From: CAZAJS01 sp964485635
GTDB taxonomy: Bacteria > Pseudomonadota > Gammaproteobacteria > Francisellales > Francisellaceae
Assembly: GCA_964485635.1 (NCBI GenBank)
Contig: CAZAJS010000014.1
Location: 1-22,636 of the forward strand
Reading direction: 5' to 3'
Length of the DNA: 22,636 nucleotides
Under the pieces are notes generated by a model. The model searched no databases, was not told the DNA's origin, and saw nothing but the letters and a program-made list of their open reading frames with translations. This document shows positions 21,955 to 22,636 of the stretch, piece by piece. Numbering within the stretch: the first letter of the stretch is position 1; the number at the start of each line of letters is the position of its first letter. The position numbers and the translations under genes are program-made.

Positions 21955-22636
21955 TACTGTCCTAGCCCCATACTATTGCCCTTACCGACCCCAATATGTT
22001 GTAACATTATTAAGGCTTTTTTGACCGATTTATTGGCAGTAGTAATCGTTAAATCCCCCATTAACCCTCCCATCGGGATAGACTTTTTTTGTCGATTTGA
22101 ATAACGTTGCCATTCAACCCACTGCAACTGATGCTGATCCACCCTTAAATCATCCCAATTGATTTGATCATCAATAGCAAGCTGATAAAATTGGTGATAA
22201 AGCCATAACTTACGCTGCAATGCCTGTTTCCATAACGTTGAATCAAACTGTCTTACTAACCGATTTTGATGCACTAACCGCAAAGGCGTATAAAATTTTA
22301 AAGACCAAGTTGAATGATGTTTTGATACTATGTCAAATGCATCATTAATGGGCGCATATTGATCTTGAAGGACACCTTGCTCATAAATGGATTGCCACTG
22401 GCCTGTCTGTGTTTTTTGCGTAACAGATTGTAACTGTAAATTTGTTTGCTGATTCTGAGTACGCCCTAACCGAACCGTTGCAAGCCCATGAATCAAAAAT
22501 GGTAAATAGGCTGTTGCTTTGCCTAATAACGTTAAATCAAACGCAATGGTATCCCCAATGCTATATGACTCCGGCTGCCAACTATCTGTTTGAATGATAT
22601 ACGGATGAGGACGGTTATGAAAAGTACTTTGATCAG
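21930..22636 (-). CDS. cas6: CRISPR Cas6 pre-crRNA endoribonuclease (RAMP), 5'-truncated by the window edge
   Basis: The minus-strand frame is open from the window edge, giving about 234 residues of a roughly 300-residue family. TTG 22496 is internal, since the codons before it (reading RPHPYII, IGDTIAFDLTLLG, AYLPF) belong to the same protein. The C-terminal domain has VEWQRYSNRQKKSIPMGGLMG and the glycine-rich loop HIGVGKGNSMGLGQY that marks Cas6 RAMP proteins of the type III-associated, pfam10040-like group. Cas6 cuts the repeat in pre-crRNA to make guide RNAs. The catalytic N-terminal part is outside the window. It overlaps csx16 tail to tail. The rest of the CRISPR locus should lie to the right. 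Confidence 0.9.
   Translation of the reverse strand, partial: DQSTFHNRPHPYIIQTDSWQPESYSIGDTIAFDLTLLGKATAYLPFLIHGLATVRLGRTQNQQTNLQLQSVTQKTQTGQWQSIYEQGVLQDQYAPINDAFDIVSKHHSTWSLKFYTPLRLVHQNRLVRQFDSTLWKQALQRKLWLYHQFYQLAIDDQINWDDLRVDQHQLQWVEWQRYSNRQKKSIPMGGLMGDLTITTANKSVKKALIMLQHIGVGKGNSMGLGQYQIVGQYD

Noticed and set aside
1..22636. Frequent TGATCAA-like words as possible DNA uptake sequences or methylation-linked sites
   Set aside because: They are largely explained by Asp-Gln codon pairs (GAT CAA) in Gln-rich proteins, have no fixed flanks and are not confined to intergenic or terminator positions.

Overview
The window looks like a chromosomal stretch of a low-GC gammaproteobacterium. Supporting signs are a dinB, mutM, murE-murF, mfd, nth, grxB and rimI gene set, an RsxB/RnfB gene next to nth, DUF1841 next to nth, and a type IV minor-pilin cluster. 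Proteins are rich in Gln and Asp, and A/T-ending codons dominate. I could not fix the order or genus from the sequence alone. A run of 10 Ns at 19461-19470 shows this is a draft assembly.

Left part (1-3661): the 3' two thirds of dinB, an SLC13-type permease possibly coupled to a 12-codon leader frame, and then, on the minus strand, mutM followed by an uncharacterised periplasmic protein with a four-cysteine C-terminus. Middle (3838-10856): a plus-strand run of five prepilin-like genes in the order FimT/FimU-like, PilW-like, PilX-like, PilV-like and a second PilX-like paralogue. It runs directly, with overlapping ends, into murE and murF. This couples a pilus-tip module to peptidoglycan precursor synthesis, and no mraY, murD or ftsI is nearby. 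mfd converges on murF.

Right-middle (14484-19257, minus strand): a YccA/Bax-inhibitor-1 membrane protein with its own promoter and terminator, and a tight gene string grxB, rsxB, nth, DUF1841 and a degenerate POT-family transporter. A divergent plus-strand pair follows: a probable holD (interrupted by the N gap) overlapping rimI, ending in a good hairpin terminator.

Right end (20545-22636): an uncharacterised secreted protein with a His-rich RHHI motif that may be a nuclease, a 354-base regulatory gap, and then the start of a CRISPR-Cas accessory locus. The locus shows csx16 on the plus strand and the C-terminal three quarters or so of a Cas6 pre-crRNA endonuclease on the minus strand, the two ends overlapping tail to tail. 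These two families point to a type III (cyclic-oligoadenylate signalling) CRISPR system whose body and repeats lie beyond the right edge. No repeats, IS elements, tRNAs or rRNAs were found inside the window.
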